A DNA stretch of 64,000 bases from Streptomyces sp. NBC_00654 (GTDB taxonomy: Bacteria > Actinomycetota > Actinomycetes > Streptomycetales > Streptomycetaceae), in assembly GCF_026341775.1 (NCBI RefSeq), contig NZ_JAPEOB010000001.1, positions 744,001-808,000 on the forward strand, written 5' to 3'. The notes beneath the pieces are model-generated. The model saw nothing but the letters and a program-made list of their open reading frames with translations. It was not told where the DNA came from and did no database searches. Within the stretch, counting starts at the first letter, position 1. Every line of letters starts with the position of its first letter. Shown piece after piece: positions 48,203 to 58,200 of this stretch. A program made the translations under genes and the position numbers.

Positions 48203-49065
48203 GCGCGGCGACGATCGGCACACCGGACTGCGGTACGGCGGACTCCGGTACGCCGGACGCCGGGGCGGGTGCGTCCCGTACCGGCGGGATCGGCTGGGCC
48301 CTGGCGGACTCCTGGACGATGACCCGGCGCGAACTGGCCCACTGGGCACGGCAGCCGGTCCAGGTGGTCGTCGGCCTGGTCTTCCCGGTGATGCTGCTCC
48401 TGATGTTCAACTACCTGGTCGGCGGCGGCCGGGGCGTCGACGGCGACAACACCGAGTTCCTGGTGCCCGGCATGCTCGCGCTCACCATGGCCTTCGGCCT
48501 GGAGGCGACGATGCTCGCGGTCACCCAGGACCTGGGCAAGGGGGTCATCGACCGGTTCCGCTCGATGCCGATGGTCCCGGGCGCGGTGCTGGTCGGCCGG
48601 AGCGTCGCGGACATGCTCCAGTCGGTGGCGGCCCTGGCCGTGATGATCGGTGTCGGCTGCGCGGTCGGCTGGCGCTGGCACAACGGACTCGCCGCGGCCC
48701 TGGGGGCGGTGGGCCTGCTGCTCCTGCTGAGGTTCGCGATGCTGTGGGTCGGCATCCACCTGGCGATGGTGGCGGGCAGGCCGGAGATGGTGCAGGCGGT
48801 CCAGATCCTGGTCTGGCCGGTGGGCTTCCTCTCCAACGTCTTCGCCTCCCCCGAGTCGATGCCGGGCTGGCTGGGCGCGGTGGTCGAGTGGAATCCGATG
48901 TCGGCGACGGCCACGGCGGTGCGCGGTCTGTTCGGCAACCCGGGCGGTGCGACCGGCTCCTGGGCGGCAACCCACGCCGAACTGCTGGCGGTGCTCTGGC
49001 CGGTGGCCCTGGTCGCGGTGTTCTTCCCGCTCGCGGTACGGAGGTTCGCCCGGCTGAGCCGCTGA
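48199..49065 (+). CDS. ABC transporter permease, DrrB/ABC-2 type
   Basis: 288 residues. A Thr/Gly/Asp-rich N-terminal tail of about 35 residues precedes six predicted transmembrane segments and the ABC-2 motif region ([17 protein letters not shown], then VEWNPMSA). Translationally coupled to the ATP-binding gene. Together they form a drug or lipid-like compound exporter under PadR control; the substrate is not known, and there is no evidence linking it to the NRPS product. Confidence 0.93.
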   Translation: MSAATIGTPDCGTADSGTPDAGAGASRTGGIGWALADSWTMTRRELAHWARQPVQVVVGLVFPVMLLLMFNYLVGGGRGVDGDNTEFLVPGMLALTMAFGLEATMLAVTQDLGKGVIDRFRSMPMVPGAVLVGRSVADMLQSVAALAVMIGVGCAVGWRWHNGLAAALGAVGLLLLLRFAMLWVGIHLAMVAGRPEMVQAVQILVWPVGFLSNVFASPESMPGWLGAVVEWNPMSATATAVRGLFGNPGGATGSWAATHAELLAVLWPVALVAVFFPLAVRRFARLSR

Positions 49066-49084
49066 GCCGCGCCCGCTGAGCCGC

Positions 49085-49115
49085 GCCCGGTGAGCCGCCG
49101 AACGGCTCACCGGGC
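49085..49115. terminator. Hairpin between convergent permease and glutamate decarboxylase genes
   Basis: A perfect 13-bp stem (49085-49097 with 49103-49115) with loop CCGAA, 19 nt after the permease stop and 9 nt beyond the decarboxylase stop on the other strand. Confidence 0.88.
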
Positions 49116-49124
49116 GCCGTCGCC

Positions 49125-50552
49125 TCAGTGGTGGAACGAGGTGGCCGGACTCCGGTCGTGGCTCAACGGATGGCGCTGCGCCCGGAGTTCCGGCAGCAGC
49201 AGCCGCAGATCCTCGATCAGGAGTTCCGCCAGATCCGCCGAGAACCCGTTGCGGCACACCACGCGCAGGACCGACAGATCCTGCCGGTTGGCGGGGAAGG
49301 TGTACGCGGGCACCAGCCACCCGCGCTCCCGAAGCCTGCGGGACACGTCGAAGACGTCGTACGCCCGGGTGTCCGCCGTCGTCGTCACGGCGAACACCGG
49401 CAACTCGTCGCCCCGGGTCAGGAGCCGGAAGTCGCCCAGATCCTCGACCGCGCGGGCCAGGCCGCCCGCCACGTCCCGGGACGCCTGATGGACGGCCCGG
49501 TAGCCCTCCCGCCCCAGCCGCAGGAACGTGTAGTACTGCGCCACCACCTGGGCCCCGGGCCGGGAGAAGTTCAGCGCGAACGTCGGCATGTCGCCGCCCA
49601 GGTAGTTGACCCGGAAGACCAGCTCCTCCGGGAGCTCGGCCGCCGAACGCCACAGCGCCCAGCCGACCCCGGGGTAGACGAGCCCGTACTTGTGCCCGGA
49701 GGTGTTGATGGACGACACCCGGGGGAGCCGGAAGTCCCACAGCAGGTCCTCGTCCAGGAACGGCGCCACCATCGCGCCGGACGCCCCGTCCACATGGACC
49801 GGGATGTCGAGACCCGTACGCTCCTGGAGTTCGTCCAGGGCCGCGCACAGCTCCGCGACGGGCTCGTAGGAACCGTCGAACGTGGAGCCGAGGATGCCGA
49901 CGACGCCGATGGTGTTCTCGTCGCACAGGTCCGCCGCGGCCTGCGGGTCGAGATGGAAGCGGCCGCCCTCCATCGGGACCTGCCGCGCCTCGACCTCCCA
50001 GAACGTGCAGAACTTCTCCCAGCAGACCTGCACGTTGATGCCCATCACCAGATTGGGCCGGGCGGTGGCCGGGTAGCGGTCGGCGTTCCGGGCCGCCCAG
50101 CGCCGTTTCAGCGCCAGTCCGGCGAGCATGCACGCCTCGCTCGACCCCGTGGTCGAACACCCCACGGCCGCCGCCGGGTCGGGCGCGTTCCACAGGTCGG
50201 CGAGCATCGCCACACAGCGCCGCTCCAGCTCGGCGGTGCGCGGGTACTCGTCCTTGTCGATCATGTTCTTGTCCCGGCACTCGCCCATCAGCACCCCGGC
50301 CTGGGGTTCCATCCAGGTGGTGACGAACGTGGCCAGGTTGAGGCGGGAGTTGCCGTCGAGCATCAGCTCGTCGTGGACGAGCCGGTACGCCGTCGAGGGC
50401 GGCAGCGGCCCGTCCGGCAGCCGGTGCGTGGGCGGTGCGAACTCCATCCCCGCCGCCGGGTCCGCCTCGCCGAAGAAGGGGTTGAGGGCGAGCCGGCGCC
50501 GCTCCTCGGTGGGTTCGGTCCGGTGCGGATGGGCACCTCGGTGGAGCGCCAT
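49125..50552 (-). CDS. gad: Glutamate decarboxylase (PLP-dependent)
   Basis: 475 residues, the usual length for bacterial/plant-type glutamate decarboxylase. The PLP lysine is Lys288 in NTSGHKYG, with HVDGASGAMVAPF upstream and GSSEACMLAG binding the cofactor phosphate. It converts L-glutamate to GABA. No glutamate/GABA antiporter gene is adjacent, so acid resistance by the enteric route is not implied. GAGAAGGG lies before the ATG. The wrbA gene lies 15 nt upstream on the same strand, so the two may be cotranscribed. Confidence 0.95.
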   Translation of the reverse strand: MALHRGAHPHRTEPTEERRRLALNPFFGEADPAAGMEFAPPTHRLPDGPLPPSTAYRLVHDELMLDGNSRLNLATFVTTWMEPQAGVLMGECRDKNMIDKDEYPRTAELERRCVAMLADLWNAPDPAAAVGCSTTGSSEACMLAGLALKRRWAARNADRYPATARPNLVMGINVQVCWEKFCTFWEVEARQVPMEGGRFHLDPQAAADLCDENTIGVVGILGSTFDGSYEPVAELCAALDELQERTGLDIPVHVDGASGAMVAPFLDEDLLWDFRLPRVSSINTSGHKYGLVYPGVGWALWRSAAELPEELVFRVNYLGGDMPTFALNFSRPGAQVVAQYYTFLRLGREGYRAVHQASRDVAGGLARAVEDLGDFRLLTRGDELPVFAVTTTADTRAYDVFDVSRRLRERGWLVPAYTFPANRQDLSVLRVVCRNGFSADLAELLIEDLRLLLPELRAQRHPLSHDRSPATSFHH

Positions 50553-50567
50553 GGTGTCGTGCCCTTC

Positions 50568-51191
50568 TCAGCTCTCGGCGGCGAGGCCGGCCTTGATGGC
50601 CCGGGTGAACTTCACGACCCGCTCCGCCTGGACGCGGGCGGCGGTCAGGGTCTGTTCACCGACCGGGATGTCGCCCTGTCCCGCGACGTGCGAGGTGCCG
50701 TACGGGTTTCCGTCGACGAACTTCGTCGGGTCGGTGTAGCCGGGCGCGACAAGGATTCCGCCGAAGTGGTGGATGGTGTTGTAGAGCGCGAGCAGCGTGG
50801 ACTCCTGGCCGCCGTGGGCGGTGGCGCTGGAGGTGAAGCCGCTGTACACCTTGTCGGCGAGCCTGCCCGCCTGCCACAGGCCGCCGAGCGTGTCGAGGAA
50901 CTGCTTGAGCTGGGCGGTGACGTTCCCGTACCGGGTCGGCGAGCCGAAGATCACCGCGTCCGCCCAGATCATGTCGTCGGGCGTGACCTCGGGGATGTCC
51001 TCGGTCGCCTTCGCGTTGGCGGCCCACGCGGGGTTGGAGTCGATGGCCGCCTGCGGGGCGAGTTCCCCGGCCTTGCGCAGCCGTACCTCTGCACCGGCCT
51101 TCTCGGCGTCCCGCGCGATGGCCCTGGCCATCGCGGCGACGGTGCCGGTGGAGGAGTAGTAGATGACGGCGACATTGACGGGCGTGGGCAT
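50568..51191 (-). CDS. wrbA: WrbA-type NAD(P)H:quinone oxidoreductase
   Basis: 207 residues of the flavodoxin-like family. The FMN phosphate loop is YYSSTGTVAAMA, followed by the WrbA hallmark GSPTRYGNVTAQLKQFLD and TSSATAHGGQE. It reduces quinones by two electrons and limits redox cycling. The ATG at 51191 follows a GGAGG site; an upstream start at 51236 has no such support. Confidence 0.94.
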   Translation of the reverse strand: MPTPVNVAVIYYSSTGTVAAMARAIARDAEKAGAEVRLRKAGELAPQAAIDSNPAWAANAKATEDIPEVTPDDMIWADAVIFGSPTRYGNVTAQLKQFLDTLGGLWQAGRLADKVYSGFTSSATAHGGQESTLLALYNTIHHFGGILVAPGYTDPTKFVDGNPYGTSHVAGQGDIPVGEQTLTAARVQAERVVKFTRAIKAGLAAES

Positions 51192-51394
51192 GCGGAAACC
51201 TCCGTCGAACCGATCCGGCGCGGAAACCGGGCACAACTGAAGTGAGGCGTAGCTCTACGAAGAGGACGATACGGACATTCGCGGCGCGTGGCTCGCCGGG
51301 TGCCGCACTCGGGGCGTCCGGACCGCCGGGCGTCGCGCGGCCCCGCCGGGCATTCCGCCGCCCGCGCGCCCGTGGCCCATGTGCCCCGTGCCCC

Positions 51395-52690
51395 TCACCT
51401 CAGCGGCGTACCGTCCTCGTGCAGTTGCATCTGGGGCCGCCCGGTCACCAGCAGCCAGGCGGGCAGTGTGGCCACGCACAGCAGGGGGAGCACGGCCGCG
51501 TCGCTGACCAGCACCGCGGCCGTGAACAGGCTCAGCCAGCCCTGCCGGGTGATGGCGAGCAGGACGCCCAGCACCGCGCAGGACGCCGCGACGGCGGGCG
51601 GCACCGAGTCGACCAGCGCATGGGCGCAGAGTCCGAGGGCCACCCCGGCGAAGACGGCCGGGAAGATCCGGCCGCCCCGGAAGCCGCAGGTCGCGGCGAC
51701 GGTCAGGGCGGCCATCTTCACCACGGCCATCACCGCGAACTCCCCGGCCGACCACCCTGACGGGTCGGCGGAGATCTCCTTCACCTCTTCGAGCCCCTTG
51801 AAGAGGGTGAGATGTCCGCCCAGCGCGCCCAGCAGCCCCAGCAGCAGCCCGCCCGCCGTCAGGGCGAGCACGGGATGCCGCAGGGCCCGGAACGCCCGGT
51901 GCACCACCGGGAAGGCGTACACCGCCACCAGTCCGAGCAGCGCTCCCGCCGAGGCGATCACGAGCGAGGCGAGCAGATCGCCCCACTTCGGATGCGTGTA
52001 GCCGGGCAGGGACAGATCGAAGCTCGGGTGGTCGATCAGTGTCATGGTCAGCGCCCCGGCCGCGCCCGCCGCGAGCGGGGCGAAGAGCCGGTCCCAGAGC
52101 GCGCCCGGGCCGCCCCGCGAGGCGAGGGCCTCCGAGAGGATCAGGGCCGCTGCGACGGGGGTGCCGAACAGGGCGCCGATGGTGCCGGCCGCGGCGAGCG
52201 AGACCCAGAGTTCGGCGGGTGCGCCGGGCGCGGCGCGGCGGCCGAGCCAGAAGGCGAGCGCGATGTTGGCGGCGGTGATCGGGTTCTCCGGGCCGAGGCT
52301 CACCCCGCCGGCCAGCGCCAGCATGGTGACCAGGAGCAGTCCCGGGACGACACCGGGCTTCATGGGGGCGTCGACGAGGCCGGTGGTGGCGGGATCGGGG
52401 CCGCCGTGGCCGTGCACGGTATGGACGACCAGGCCGACGGCGAGGCCGGTCGCGGTGAGCATCACGATCATCCACAGCGAGGAGTACCGGCCGATGCCCA
52501 GCGCGTCGGGAAGGGTCTCCCACAGCACGTCCTGGAGTTCCTCCGCGACCAGGCTCACGCCGAGCAGGACGAGGGCGGAGACCACGCCCACGACCAGCGC
52601 GGGCAGCACGACCGGCAGCAGCCGCCGGGCGGGCGTGGGCGCGGGGGGTACGGGTGCGGGGGGCGCGGAAGCGGGGGAGTCAGGGGCCAC
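51395..52690 (-). CDS. CLC-type chloride channel/ion channel protein (YfeO-like)
   Basis: About 431 residues with roughly ten to eleven hydrophobic segments. CLC family signatures are recognisable in altered form: GGVSLGPENPITAANIALAF in place of GREGP, and CGFRGGRIFPAVFAG matching GxFxP. The N-terminus is Pro/Ala-rich. The GTG at 52690 is preferred because TATGGT lies 6 nt upstream, a leaderless pattern. The frame is open to an ATG at 52729, which would place a rare TTA codon near the start. Confidence 0.87.
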   Translation of the reverse strand: MAPDSPASAPPAPVPPAPTPARRLLPVVLPALVVGVVSALVLLGVSLVAEELQDVLWETLPDALGIGRYSSLWMIVMLTATGLAVGLVVHTVHGHGGPDPATTGLVDAPMKPGVVPGLLLVTMLALAGGVSLGPENPITAANIALAFWLGRRAAPGAPAELWVSLAAAGTIGALFGTPVAAALILSEALASRGGPGALWDRLFAPLAAGAAGALTMTLIDHPSFDLSLPGYTHPKWGDLLASLVIASAGALLGLVAVYAFPVVHRAFRALRHPVLALTAGGLLLGLLGALGGHLTLFKGLEEVKEISADPSGWSAGEFAVMAVVKMAALTVAATCGFRGGRIFPAVFAGVALGLCAHALVDSVPPAVAASCAVLGVLLAITRQGWLSLFTAAVLVSDAAVLPLLCVATLPAWLLVTGRPQMQLHEDGTPLR

Positions 52691-52696
52691 CGGCTC

Positions 52697-52702
52697 ACCA
52701 TA
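52697..52702 (-). promoter_or_regulatory. TATGGT -10 box of a likely leaderless channel transcript
   Basis: TATGGT on the minus strand lies 6 nt before the GTG at 52690. Confidence 0.4.
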
Positions 52703-52760
52703 AAGGCGTAAAAGCCCCATAACCCTCATAACGCGGCGCGTGTGCCCGCCCCGTATCGCG

Positions 52761-53126
52761 CTACGTCTTGCTGATCACCGCCGCCGTCCCGTACGCGCAG
52801 ACCTCCGTGCCCACATCGGCCGCCTCGGTGACGTCGAACCGCATCATCAGCACCGCGTTGGCGCCGCGCGCCTTCGCCTGATCGACGAGCCGCTCCATCG
52901 CCTGGTTACGGGTCTCGACCAGGGTCTTGGTCAGCCCCTTCAGCTCGCCGCCGATCATCGACTTCAGCCCGGCGCCGATCTGGCTGCCGAGGTGACGGGA
53001 GCGCACCGTCAGCCCGAACACCTCACCGATCACCTGTGTCACCTGGTGGCCGGGTACGTCGTTCGTCGTGACGACGAGCACGTCCGCCTGGGCCGCCTGG
53101 CCGCCGCCGTAATCCTCAATGCCCAT
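52761..53126 (-). CDS. YbjQ/UPF0145 family protein
   Basis: 121 residues matching the YbjQ heavy-metal-binding-like family: VLVVTTNDVPGHQVTQVIGEVFG, then ARGANAVLMMRFDV. Function is not established; members form pentamers. The ATG at 53126 is preceded by a near-perfect AGGAGGTG six nt upstream, which decides the start over an in-frame GTG inside that site. Confidence 0.93.
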   Translation of the reverse strand: MGIEDYGGGQAAQADVLVVTTNDVPGHQVTQVIGEVFGLTVRSRHLGSQIGAGLKSMIGGELKGLTKTLVETRNQAMERLVDQAKARGANAVLMMRFDVTEAADVGTEVCAYGTAAVISKT

Positions 53127-53271
53127 GGGTGGCACCTCCTGAGGACAGCTTTGCCCCGGTTCGTGCGGTGCGCATTTTCGCGTACGCCACTGGAACGCGG
53201 AGCCGTGCTCCGGCGTTGATAGCTTGGGGCGGCCACGCAGCCGCCATCGAACGATCCTGGAGCCCGGACCC

Positions 53272-53988
53272 TTGAATACGCTTGCGCTCGGCCCGAGCTG
53301 GCTGGACCCGGACTATCTGCTCAACACCTTCGGACTTCCCGGCCTTCTTCTCATCGTCTTCGCCGAGTCCGGACTGCTGATCGGTTTCTTCCTGCCCGGC
53401 GACTCCCTGCTGTTCACCACGGGCCTGCTGGTGACCACGGGCGATCTGAAGTACCCGCTCTGGCTGGTCTGCACCCTGGTGGCGCTGGCGGCGATCATCG
53501 GCGACCAGGTCGGCTATCTCTTCGGCCGGAAGGTGGGCCCGTCCCTCTTCAAGCGCCCCGACTCTCGCCTCTTCAAGCAGGAGAACGTGGAGAAGGCCCA
53601 CGACTTCTTCGAGAAGTACGGCCCGAAGTCGCTGGTCCTGGCCCGCTTCGTGCCCATCGTGCGGACCTTCACGCCGATCATCGCCGGTGTCAGCCGGATG
53701 AACTACCGCTCGTTCATCACGTACAACATCATCGGCGGCATCCTCTGGGGCGTCGGTGTCACGGTGCTCGGTGCCCTGCTCGGCAAGATCGACTTCGTGC
53801 ACGCGCACATCGAGCTGATCCTCATCCTGATCGTGCTGATCTCGGTGGTGCCGATCGTGATCGAGTTCCTGCGCGCCCGCAGCAAGTCGAAGAAGGCGGC
53901 GGCCCGGGAGCAGCGTGACGGCGACGGCCGTCCGCCGACGGGCGGGAGCTCGTCCTCCGGCCAGCGCGGCCGGCACGCCAAGCGCTGA
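53272..53988 (+). CDS. DedA family membrane protein
   Basis: 238 residues with about five hydrophobic segments and DedA signatures: ESGLLIGFFLPGDSLLF, GDQVGYLFGRKVGP, and RFVPIVRTFTPIIAGVSRM. DedA proteins are lipid carrier flippases or proton-coupled transporters (undecaprenyl phosphate or phospholipid recycling). The C-terminus is a basic, Ser/Gly-rich tail. The TTG at 53272 has GGAG about 9 nt upstream; no better start fits the family N-terminus. Confidence 0.92.
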   Translation: MNTLALGPSWLDPDYLLNTFGLPGLLLIVFAESGLLIGFFLPGDSLLFTTGLLVTTGDLKYPLWLVCTLVALAAIIGDQVGYLFGRKVGPSLFKRPDSRLFKQENVEKAHDFFEKYGPKSLVLARFVPIVRTFTPIIAGVSRMNYRSFITYNIIGGILWGVGVTVLGALLGKIDFVHAHIELILILIVLISVVPIVIEFLRARSKSKKAAAREQRDGDGRPPTGGSSSSGQRGRHAKR

Positions 53989-54030
53989 GCGCTGAGCCGG
54001 GCCCCCGCACCGCCCGGACACCCATGCGAA

Positions 54031-54063
54031 CGGCGCCCCCTCCGGCATCCGGAGGGGGCGCCG
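54031..54063. terminator. Hairpin between convergent DedA and ThrE-type genes
   Basis: A perfect 15-bp stem (54031-54045 with 54049-54063) with loop CAT, 42 nt after the DedA stop and followed by TTT on the plus strand. Confidence 0.9.
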
Positions 54064-54118
54064 TTTCGCGTACGGGGCCCGTTTCGCGCCCGGGGGCGCC
54101 GCACCGCGTACGCGGGGC

Positions 54119-55849
54119 TCAGAAGCCGCGTGTCCGCTTGGCCGCGCGGCGGGTCGCACCCTCGACCGTGCCCGGCACCCGCATGAACAGCCGGGAGATC
54201 TCGCTCCCCAGGTTCACTCCGATCGCGATGGACAGCGCGGTCGCCACCGCCGTCGACAGCGAGGCCAGCCCCGTGTCCAGCTCGCCCTGTGCCACACCCA
54301 GCAGTCCGAAGTACGTCGCCGAACCGGGCAGCAGGGGCCCGATCGCCGCCGTGATGAACGGCAGCGAGGACGTGTACCGGTAGCGCGAGAACAACTGTCC
54401 GAACAGGCCCACCAGTCCGGCGGCCACCGCCGTGGCGGCCACGGGGGAGACGTCACTGGTACGGGCCATCGCCCCGTAGATGATCCAGGCCACGCCCCCG
54501 TTGAGCGTCACCATGAGCACGGTGGAACGTTCCTGCTGGAGCAGGACGGCGAACGCCAGGCTCAGGGCCATCGACGCCAGGATCTGCAGCACCGGCCGGT
54601 CGTTGGGCACGAACCGTGCGTCCGGATTCAGCCCGACCCCCAGCTGCACCCCCAGATAGAGGATGAGCAGCACACCGGTGACGATGCCGATGAAGAAGTA
54701 CATGACTTCGAGCAGCCGGGCCGCGGCGGTGATGTAGTAGCCGGTCAGGCCGTCCTGCACACCCGCGACCAGCGCCCGCCCGGGGAGCAGCGCGAACAGC
54801 CCACCGGTGATCACCGCGGACGGACGGATGTCGGTGGAATGGGTCAGGGTCAGCGCGACGCCCATCGCGGCGGGCGGCATGGCCGCGACCATGAACTGGT
54901 AGAACTCCGGCAGCCCGCGCCCGGCGCAGAGCCAGGCCAGCCGGTCCCCGAGCATCGCGCCGGCCGCCGCCACGAGGAAGACCAGCATGCCACCGCCGAC
55001 CAGGACCGAGGCCGCACCGGCGAGCAGCCCGGCGGCGGCGGTCAGCACCCAGCCCGGGTACGGGTGCCGGTTGCGGCGGATCTCCGCGAGGCGCCGGTAG
55101 GCCTCCTCCAGCGAGACATCGGCCTCTTCCGTGGTGATGTCGTCGATCAGCCGGAACACGGCGGCCAGCCGGGTGTAGTCCGTTCCCCGGCGGCGTACGG
55201 TACGGCTCGCCGTCACCGGGTCGTCGACCAGCGACGGCTGGTGCGAGATGGACAGCAGGGTGAAGGTGACGGTGGGCTCCGACCGGTCCAGACCGTACGA
55301 ACGCGTCACCGCGAACATGGCCGCCTCGACGTCCTCGGCACCCTCGCCGCCCGCCAGCAGCAGCTCCCCGATACGCAGCGTCAGGTCGAGCACGCGCGGC
55401 ACGGCGGGGCCCACGTCGTCCGTCCTCTGCACGCTCTCGGCGGCCGGGCGCTCGGTCACCGGCATCCGCAGCATCGTGCGCATCCGGTCCTGCCAGGGGG
55501 CTTCCTTGGTCAGCCGGATCATCGGTATGCCCTGCGCCGGGGTGAACGCGGGCGGCGAATGCTGGGCGTTGTAGGTCCGGGGCGGCGCGAAAGCGGAACT
55601 CAGCGTGTCGGAGTTCGACCCGCCGCCCGAGCCGCTTCCGGTACCGCCACCGGAGGCGGTACCGGACCCCCCACCCGAGCCGCCGGGCGCATCGGTCTGC
55701 ACACCGGGCGGCAGGGCGAACTCCGACGTCGGGTGGTCGTCCTCGGGCGGAGAGGCGGGCCGGCCCGTCCCGGCAGGCGCGGAGAAGGCGCTGCGCGCCT
55801 CGTCGGACTGGGGCTTCTGGTCCTCGGGACCGCCCTGTTCCGCCACCAC
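54119..55849 (-). CDS. Threonine/serine exporter family protein (ThrE, DUF1212 + DUF3815)
   Basis: About 576 residues. A hydrophilic Gly/Ser/Thr-rich N-terminus of about 140 residues precedes the ThrE domain (VLDLTLRIGELLLAGGEGAE, then a run of five membrane segments) and the second five-segment half. In Corynebacterium ThrE exports L-threonine and L-serine. The start is uncertain: tandem GTG codons at 55849 and 55846 follow GAGGAG by about 9-12 nt; the frame stays open to 55990 without family resemblance. Confidence 0.86.
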   Translation of the reverse strand: MVAEQGGPEDQKPQSDEARSAFSAPAGTGRPASPPEDDHPTSEFALPPGVQTDAPGGSGGGSGTASGGGTGSGSGGGSNSDTLSSAFAPPRTYNAQHSPPAFTPAQGIPMIRLTKEAPWQDRMRTMLRMPVTERPAAESVQRTDDVGPAVPRVLDLTLRIGELLLAGGEGAEDVEAAMFAVTRSYGLDRSEPTVTFTLLSISHQPSLVDDPVTASRTVRRRGTDYTRLAAVFRLIDDITTEEADVSLEEAYRRLAEIRRNRHPYPGWVLTAAAGLLAGAASVLVGGGMLVFLVAAAGAMLGDRLAWLCAGRGLPEFYQFMVAAMPPAAMGVALTLTHSTDIRPSAVITGGLFALLPGRALVAGVQDGLTGYYITAAARLLEVMYFFIGIVTGVLLILYLGVQLGVGLNPDARFVPNDRPVLQILASMALSLAFAVLLQQERSTVLMVTLNGGVAWIIYGAMARTSDVSPVAATAVAAGLVGLFGQLFSRYRYTSSLPFITAAIGPLLPGSATYFGLLGVAQGELDTGLASLSTAVATALSIAIGVNLGSEISRLFMRVPGTVEGATRRAAKRTRGF

Positions 55850-55974
55850 TCGACCCCGCTCCTCGTCGTTGCACACCCTTGGCGGCACTTGTGCCCAGTA
55901 TGGCCACGGACATGGGACCCGCACGCGAAAGGGCCCCTGCGCGAACCGGGCACACCGGTCGGCCGAACAGGAAA

Positions 55975-56006
55975 CGGGCGGCACACCCACGAGGGTGTGC
56001 CGCCCG
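55975..56006 (-). terminator. Hairpin terminator of the pyrophosphatase gene
   Basis: A perfect 14-bp stem (55975-55988 with 55993-56006) with loop ACGA, 46 nt after the ppa stop on the minus strand. Confidence 0.85.
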
Positions 56007-56052
56007 CTCCCGTACGGCCGACCGGCTCACAAACGGAACCGGAAGAGCTGCG

Positions 56053-56547
56053 TCAGTGCGCGCCGCCCTGGGCCTCAAGACGCTTGTACGAGGCCTCGAT
56101 CTCGGCCTCCGCCTCGGCGCGGCCGACCCAGTCGGCGCCCTCGACGGACTTGCCGGGCTCCAGGTCCTTGTAGACCTCGAAGAAGTGCTGGATCTCCAGG
56201 CGGTCGAACTCCGACACGTGGTGGATGTCGCGCAGGTGCTCCACCCGGGGGTCGGACGCCGGGACGCACAGCAGCTTGTCGTCGCCGCCGGCCTCGTCCG
56301 TCATGCGGAACATGCCGATGGCGCGGCACTTGATGAGGCAGCCGGGGAAGGTCGGCTCGTCCAGGATGACCAGCGCGTCCAGCGGGTCGCCGTCCTCGCC
56401 CAGGGTGTTCTCGACGAATCCGTAGTCGGCGGGGTAACTGGTCGAGGTGAAGAGGCGACGGTCCAGACGGATCCGGCCGGTCTCGTGGTCCACCTCGTAC
56501 TTGTTCCGCGAACCCTTCGGAATCTCGATGGTGACGTCGAACTCCAC
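56053..56547 (-). CDS. ppa: Inorganic pyrophosphatase (family I)
   Basis: 164 residues, normal for bacterial family I enzymes. It starts [19 protein letters not shown] and has [11 protein letters not shown] and the metal-binding signature [11 protein letters not shown]. It hydrolyses pyrophosphate from biosynthetic reactions. The GTG at 56547 is chosen because GGAGGAG sits 6 nt upstream; the ATG at 56562 overlaps that site and adds five residues. Confidence 0.96.
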   Translation of the reverse strand: MEFDVTIEIPKGSRNKYEVDHETGRIRLDRRLFTSTSYPADYGFVENTLGEDGDPLDALVILDEPTFPGCLIKCRAIGMFRMTDEAGGDDKLLCVPASDPRVEHLRDIHHVSEFDRLEIQHFFEVYKDLEPGKSVEGADWVGRAEAEAEIEASYKRLEAQGGAH

Positions 56548-56633
56548 GGGTGGCTCCTCCATGATCAACACATACGACTGGTGATTAAGTGTCCCCCACG
56601 CAGAAGAGTGCTCGCGAAAGGGGCTGGTCAACG

Positions 56634-58151
56634 GTGGCCGATCCGGTGGAAAGACCCTCGATCAAGCCGTTGAACAAGTGGGGCGGACTGAAAGACACGC
56701 TCAAGGACAAGCTGAAGGACCCGAAGAAGACGTTCGGGTCGGACAACTGGCCGCTCGTCACAGGCTCCGCGCTGCTCGGCCTGGTCGTCGCGGCCGGCGC
56801 CGTCATCGCCGCCGGTCCCTGGGACTCCGGTCAGCGTAAGGCCGAGCAGGAGTGGGCTGCCGCCCGGGATCGTACAGGTGGCGCACATCACGGCCGGACC
56901 GTGCCCGGCGGGCCGGCCCCCGCCCCCAGCGCGCCCGCCGTGCTGAGCGCGCTCGGCACCACCGCCGGCCGGGCGGTCCCCAAGGCCCCCAAGGCCCCCA
57001 AGGACACAGCCGGCCTCCCGGACGCCCTCGGCCGGCTGCTCGACGCGCCCGCCCTCGGCACCCGCGCCACCGCCGCCGTGATCGACACGGCCACCGGCGA
57101 GCAGCTGTACGGGCACGGGGCCGCCACCTTGATGACCCCGGCCTCCACCGTGAAGATCGCCACCGCGGCCGCCGCGCTCTCCGCCCTCGGCCCCGGCCAC
57201 CGCATCACCACGACGGTCCGGGCCTCGCCCGACCTGCGCACCGTGACCCTCGTCGGCGGCGGCGACCCCACCCTCGACAAGGCGGCTCTGCGCTCGCTGG
57301 CGGCCGGTACCGCGCGGGCCCTGCGCGCGAAGGGTGTCACCGAGGCGGACCTGCGCTACGACACCTCCCGCTACTCCGGGCCCGCCCTGCACCCCATCGG
57401 GCCCAACGAGAACATCGCCCCCGTCAGCGCCCTGATGGTCGACGAGGGCCGCCTCGACCGCAGCGACCGCGGCCCGGCCCCGCGCACCGAGGACCCGGCC
57501 GGGGACGCCGCCCGCGCCTTCGCGGGGTATCTCGGCGACAACGGCGTCGACACGGGGTCCGAGCCCCGCGCCGGCCGCGCCCCCGCCGCGTCCGAGCCGG
57601 TCGCCACCCACCGCTCCGCCCCGCTGTCCGGCCTCGTCGAACGGGCCCTGACCAACAGCGACAACGACATCGCCGAGGCGCTCGCCCGGCAGACCGCCCT
57701 CGCGGCGGGCGAACCGGCCGACTTCAAGGGCTCCCGGCGCGCCGTCACCGCACAGCTCAAGAAGCTGAAGGTGCCGGTGACCGGCGCCCGCCTCGCCGAC
57801 GGCAGCGGCCTCGACCGCGACGACCGGGTCTCCGCCGGAACGCTCGCCGCGCTGCTGGCCCGCGCCGCCGACCCGGACCACCCCGAACTCCGCCCCGTGC
57901 TCACCGGTCTCCCGGTGGCGGGCTTCAGCGGCACCCTCGGCAACCGCTACACCGGGACCTCCGGCGGCACCGGTCTGATCCGCGCCAAGACCGGCACCCT
58001 CACCGGCGTCAACGCCCTCGCCGGAACGGTCGTCGACCACCGGGGCCGGCTCCTCGCCTTCGCCTTCCTCGCCTCCGGCACCCCGTCGGCGGCCGAGGCC
58101 GAACCCGCCCTCGACGCCCTGGCCACCGCGCTCACCGGGAACACCCGATGA
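56634..58151 (+). CDS. dacB: D-alanyl-D-alanine carboxypeptidase/endopeptidase, PBP4 type
   Basis: About 505 residues. One transmembrane anchor at about 40-62 ([20 protein letters not shown]) precedes a Pro/Ala-rich linker and the penicillin-binding domain. Active-site motifs: SxxK at Ser171 (PASTVK), SDN at 342, KTG at 452 (AKTGTLTG). It trims or cleaves peptidoglycan peptides outside the membrane. The GTG at 56634 has AAAGGGG upstream; a GTG at 56589 is possible but has no site. It is divergent from ppa. Confidence 0.93.
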   Translation: MADPVERPSIKPLNKWGGLKDTLKDKLKDPKKTFGSDNWPLVTGSALLGLVVAAGAVIAAGPWDSGQRKAEQEWAAARDRTGGAHHGRTVPGGPAPAPSAPAVLSALGTTAGRAVPKAPKAPKDTAGLPDALGRLLDAPALGTRATAAVIDTATGEQLYGHGAATLMTPASTVKIATAAAALSALGPGHRITTTVRASPDLRTVTLVGGGDPTLDKAALRSLAAGTARALRAKGVTEADLRYDTSRYSGPALHPIGPNENIAPVSALMVDEGRLDRSDRGPAPRTEDPAGDAARAFAGYLGDNGVDTGSEPRAGRAPAASEPVATHRSAPLSGLVERALTNSDNDIAEALARQTALAAGEPADFKGSRRAVTAQLKKLKVPVTGARLADGSGLDRDDRVSAGTLAALLARAADPDHPELRPVLTGLPVAGFSGTLGNRYTGTSGGTGLIRAKTGTLTGVNALAGTVVDHRGRLLAFAFLASGTPSAAEAEPALDALATALTGNTR

Positions 58152-58188
58152 GCGGCGCAACACCCCACCGCCGGGCGACACCCTCACG

Positions 58189-58194
58189 TACGGT
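58189..58194 (+). promoter_or_regulatory. TACGGT -10 box of a likely leaderless metalloprotease transcript
   Basis: TACGGT ends 6 nt before the ATG at 58201, between the dacB stop and the next gene. Confidence 0.45.
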
Positions 58195-58200
58195 TGACGC

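Noticed and set aside
47252..49065. ABC exporter as the exporter of the NRPS product
   Set aside because: It is about 19 kb from the SARP gene, separated by unrelated genes, and has its own PadR control; no evidence links it to the peptide.
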